From the NCBI RefSeq assembly GCF_023887685.1, contig NZ_JAMWMR010000022.1, forward strand, positions 59,784 to 123,783: a DNA stretch of 64,000 nt, in the 5' to 3' direction. The notes under the pieces were generated by a model that had not been told where the DNA came from, did not search any database, and saw nothing but the letters and a program-made list of their open reading frames with translations. How positions within the stretch are numbered: position 1 is the stretch's first letter; every line of letters begins with the position of its first letter. Source of the stretch: Streptomyces macrolidinus. GTDB lineage: Bacteria > Actinomycetota > Actinomycetes > Streptomycetales > Streptomycetaceae. The position numbers and the translations under genes are program-made. Positions 61,626 to 64,000 of the stretch are shown one piece after another.

Positions 61626-62933
61626 TCAGGACGTGGGTCTTACGGCTGCGCACAGCGATTCGGCGATTTCTCCGGAGCGCACGGCCGTCATGGAAAGCAG
61701 GCTCGACGAGATGCCGTGAGTGTGTTCGGTTGCACCTTGCAGGTAGATACCGCAAGCGAGTTTCTCGGACGTGACGGCTCGATAGTTGCGGTCGACTCGC
61801 AGCATACCTTCATCGTCCAGTTCGATAAAGTCTCCGAGTTCTCCGAGCAGCGGCATCGGGTCCGCCGGACGGTAACCCGTGGCGAAGATGACGACGTCCG
61901 AATTCACCGTCTCGACCTCGCCGTTCGGCAGGAATTCGACTTGCACGTCCACGCCGTTCGCGACCGGGGTGGCCGCGCGGACCCGGGAGACGTTCGCGAT
62001 CCGCAGCCGGTGGACGCCGGCGACCTTGTCCTGGTACTGCCGGCGGTAGATCTCCTTGATGAGGTCGAGATCGACGACCGAGTAGTTGGCGTTGCCGTGA
62101 TACCGCATCAGGGACTGCCGCACCTCGGGCGAGGCCAGGTAGTAGTCGTCCACGGCGGCCGGGTCGAAGATCCGGTTGGCGAAGGGGCTGTCGTCGGCGA
62201 CGCTGTAGCCGTAGCGCGAGAAGACCGCGTGCACGCGGGCGTCGGGGAACGCGCCCAGCAGATGGTTGGTCACCTCCGCCGCGCTCTGGCCGGCCCCCAC
62301 GACCGTGAAGCTGCGCTCCGGAGCCGGAGGCAGCTCGGCGAGCCGGTGCAGGAACTCAGAGCTGTGCCAGACCCGCTCGGACAGCTCGACGCCGTCCGGC
62401 AGAGCCATCCGCAGGCCGGTGGCCAGGACCAAGTTGCGGGCCAGACAGGTGCGCGTCCGGTCCGGCTCGGCGACGTCCCTGATCACCAGCTCGACGCAGT
62501 CGATGGCGTGCTCACCCGGCACGGGCCGCACGGCGGTCACCTCGCTGCCGTAGCTCACCACCTCGGGGAACCGGGCCGCGGCCCAGGCAAGGTAGTCGTG
62601 GAACTCGGTCCGGGACGGCACCAGGATCTGGTGGTTGATGAAGTCGACGAGCCGGCCGCGGTCCTTCAGGTAACACAGGAAACTGAAGGAGCTGGTCGGA
62701 TCGCGGAGCGTGACGAGGTCCTTGAGGTACGAGATCTGCATCGTCGCGTCGTCGATGAGCATGCCGCGGTGCCAGCCGAAGGACGGGCTGCGGTCGAAGA
62801 AGGCCGCGCTCGGCGCCTCCTCGCCCCGCTCCCGCAGTGCGATGGCCAGGGCCAGGTTGGACGGCCCGAAACCGATCCCGGCCACGTCGAGGATCCGAGT
62901 CGTGTCCTGCACGGACAAGTGTTTTCCTCCCAT
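61626..62933 (-). CDS. L-ornithine/L-lysine N-monooxygenase-like flavoprotein (SidA/IucD/KtzI group)
   Basis: 435 residues. FAD motif GIGFGPSNLALA (20-31), the substrate segment YLKDLVTLRDPTSSFSFLCYL, NADPH motif VVGAGQSAAEV and the C-terminal ATGYRPADP are diagnostic for N-hydroxylating monooxygenases. They hydroxylate the side-chain amine of ornithine or lysine, giving hydroxamate precursors or, from N5-hydroxyornithine, piperazate. ATG 62933 lies 1 base after the PKS stop, but a stronger ribosome site (GGAGG) sits inside, 7 bases before TTG 62918, which may be the real start. Confidence 0.9.
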   Translation of the reverse strand: MGGKHLSVQDTTRILDVAGIGFGPSNLALAIALRERGEEAPSAAFFDRSPSFGWHRGMLIDDATMQISYLKDLVTLRDPTSSFSFLCYLKDRGRLVDFINHQILVPSRTEFHDYLAWAAARFPEVVSYGSEVTAVRPVPGEHAIDCVELVIRDVAEPDRTRTCLARNLVLATGLRMALPDGVELSERVWHSSEFLHRLAELPPAPERSFTVVGAGQSAAEVTNHLLGAFPDARVHAVFSRYGYSVADDSPFANRIFDPAAVDDYYLASPEVRQSLMRYHGNANYSVVDLDLIKEIYRRQYQDKVAGVHRLRIANVSRVRAATPVANGVDVQVEFLPNGEVETVNSDVVIFATGYRPADPMPLLGELGDFIELDDEGMLRVDRNYRAVTSEKLACGIYLQGATEHTHGISSSLLSMTAVRSGEIAESLCAAVRPTS

Positions 62934-62934
62934 A

Positions 62935-64000
62935 TCAGTCGGACCCCCACTTGGAGGCCAGGGTGCGTAGCAGCGAGTTGATGCGTACGCGCGGCACGCT
63001 GTCGGTGGGCAGCGCTGCGATGGTTGCGGGCAGTTTGTTCAGCTCCTCCAGGACCAGGAGTGCGGTGGCCACGTCCTCGGGTACGTCGCCGGTCGCCGGC
63101 ATGACCAGCGACCGCAGGTGGACCGCCAGGCCCATGGGCGTCGGGTGGTCGAAGATGAGGCTCGCCGGCAGTCGCACGCCGGCGACGGCCGCCAGGTGGT
63201 TGCGCAGCCGCACCGAGCCGAGCGAGTCCATGCCCAACTCAACGAACGTGCGGTCCTGTTCGACCTTCTCCGGATCGGTGTGCCCGAGCAGCGCTGCCGT
63301 CGCCGACCGCACGACCTCGAACACGGCCTGGTCTCGCTCCTCCTCCGGCACCCCGGCCAACCGTTCGGCGAGGGATTCCACGCTCTCCTGCGGTTCGGAT
63401 CCGGTGGCCCGCCGCACCGGCCGGCGGACCAGGCCGCCGAACAGCGGGTGCAATGGTTCGTGGCCCGACCGGGCCTGCAACGGGGCCGTGTCCAACCGCA
63501 TCGGCACCACGGCCGCGGCATCGGCCGCACCCGCCAGGTCGAACAGGCGCAGGCCCTGGTCGGAGGTGAGCGGGAGCACGCCGGAGCGGGCGATCCGCGC
63601 CAACTCGGCGGTGTCGAGGTGGCCGGTCATCCCGGTGGCCTCCGCCCAGAGCCCCCAGGCCAGGGACTGCGCAGGCAGTCCCTGGGCCCGGCGGTGATGG
63701 GCCAGGGCGTCCAGATAGGCGTTGGCCGCCGCGTAGTTGCCCTGGCCGGGGTTGCCCAGCGTGCCGGCCGCCGCCGAGAACAGGACGAATGCGGTGAGGT
63801 CCAGATCACGAGTCAGTTCGTGCAGGTGCCAGGCCGCGTCGGCCTTCGGCCGGAGCACGCGGGTCAACCGGTCCCGGGTCAGGGACCCGATCAAGGCGTC
63901 GTCGAGCACCCCGGCCGCGTGGACTACCGCCCGCACCGGATGCTCCGCGGACACGGACGCCAGCGCCTCGGCCAGCTCCTCCCGCACCGCCACATCGCAC
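62935..64000 (-). CDS. Type I modular polyketide synthase, C-terminal part (KR-ACP-docking)
   Basis: The last 354 residues of a PKS running out of the right edge. KR remnant: CDVAVREEL, AVVHAAGVLDD (LDD, B-type fingerprint), catalytic Lys in VLRPKADAAWHL and Tyr in GQGNYAAANAYL; the Ser of the triad is replaced by Ala (FSAAAGTLG). ACP: FVELGMDSLGSVRLRNHL with the phosphopantetheine Ser. No thioesterase follows: the protein ends in a helical tail (ATALLVLEELNKLPATI ... INSLLRTLASKWGSD) that looks like a C-terminal docking domain, so the chain passes to another protein. First visible gene of the minus-strand operon. Confidence 0.95.
   Translation of the reverse strand, partial: CDVAVREELAEALASVSAEHPVRAVVHAAGVLDDALIGSLTRDRLTRVLRPKADAAWHLHELTRDLDLTAFVLFSAAAGTLGNPGQGNYAAANAYLDALAHHRRAQGLPAQSLAWGLWAEATGMTGHLDTAELARIARSGVLPLTSDQGLRLFDLAGAADAAAVVPMRLDTAPLQARSGHEPLHPLFGGLVRRPVRRATGSEPQESVESLAERLAGVPEEERDQAVFEVVRSATAALLGHTDPEKVEQDRTFVELGMDSLGSVRLRNHLAAVAGVRLPASLIFDHPTPMGLAVHLRSLVMPATGDVPEDVATALLVLEELNKLPATIAALPTDSVPRVRINSLLRTLASKWGSD

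Overview
The window is a Streptomyces-type actinomycete chromosome segment. The DNA is very GC-rich, GTG and TTG starts are common, and many genes are coupled by ATGA overlaps. Lineage-typical families include an F420-dependent luciferase-like enzyme, tandem ClpP proteins, a vWA/MoxR operon, MbtH and a modular PKS. I see no tRNA, rRNA or CRISPR array. Both edges cut a gene: a clpP on the left and a type I PKS on the right.

Layout. (1) 1-17,017 is a stress and redox island: two ClpP subunits, four SDR oxidoreductases, an S41-type protease, an ornithine/lysine/arginine decarboxylase, an F420 enzyme, a CDGSH protein coupled to an iron redox enzyme, an Fpg/Nei glycosylase, formaldehyde dehydrogenase, hemerythrin, a large catalase, a DUF2795 protein, a UdgX-like uracil-DNA glycosylase and a Dps-like ferritin. 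Several promoters here match the SigB pattern of Streptomyces (GnnT, 14-16 bases, GGGTAC), and a perfect 28-base palindrome precedes dps. (2) 17,025-19,609 is a two-gene operon of a Ro60-like vWA protein and an ARPP-like protein, preceded by tandem 10-12 base repeats. (3) 19,932-22,821 holds a thiolase and a PAP2 membrane protein. (4) 22,992-30,410 is a five-gene operon (SWIM-like zinc protein, an unrecognised protein, a vWA protein, a MoxR AAA+ ATPase and a 984-residue DUF5682 protein). It is the best candidate here for a poorly described multi-protein system.

(5) 30,397-34,124 holds a SpoIIE-type phosphatase, an esterase remnant, a small unknown gene and a ThDP alpha-keto acid decarboxylase. 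(6) 34,157-40,908 is a hexuronate catabolic locus: fructuronate reductase, mannonate dehydratase and an MFS transporter leftward, then a GntR regulator, KDPG aldolase and KDG kinase rightward. Together they would take fructuronate or mannonate to pyruvate and glyceraldehyde 3-phosphate. (7) 41,020-50,388 is mixed: secreted amidase, isochorismatase/GlxA pair, a TetR regulator with a zinc ribbon divergent from a drug-type MFS exporter, a secreted DUF305 protein and a secreted LVIVD-repeat protein. (8) 50,511-51,102 is gene debris: a lanM fragment abutting a broken IS630-type transposase. (9) 51,240-52,464 holds a cold-shock protein and a cyclophilin.

(10) 52,567-64,000 is one end of a biosynthetic gene cluster, all on the minus strand and probably one long transcription unit: PKS (KR-ACP end), N-hydroxylating flavoprotein, methyltransferase, LeuA/LeuC/LeuD/LeuB-like enzymes, aminotransferase, a second methyltransferase, P450 and MbtH. 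The Leu-like set plus aminotransferase forms a complete alpha-keto acid chain-elongation route, and MbtH implies an NRPS outside the window. The likely picture is a PKS/NRPS product containing one or more unusual amino acids made in-cluster.
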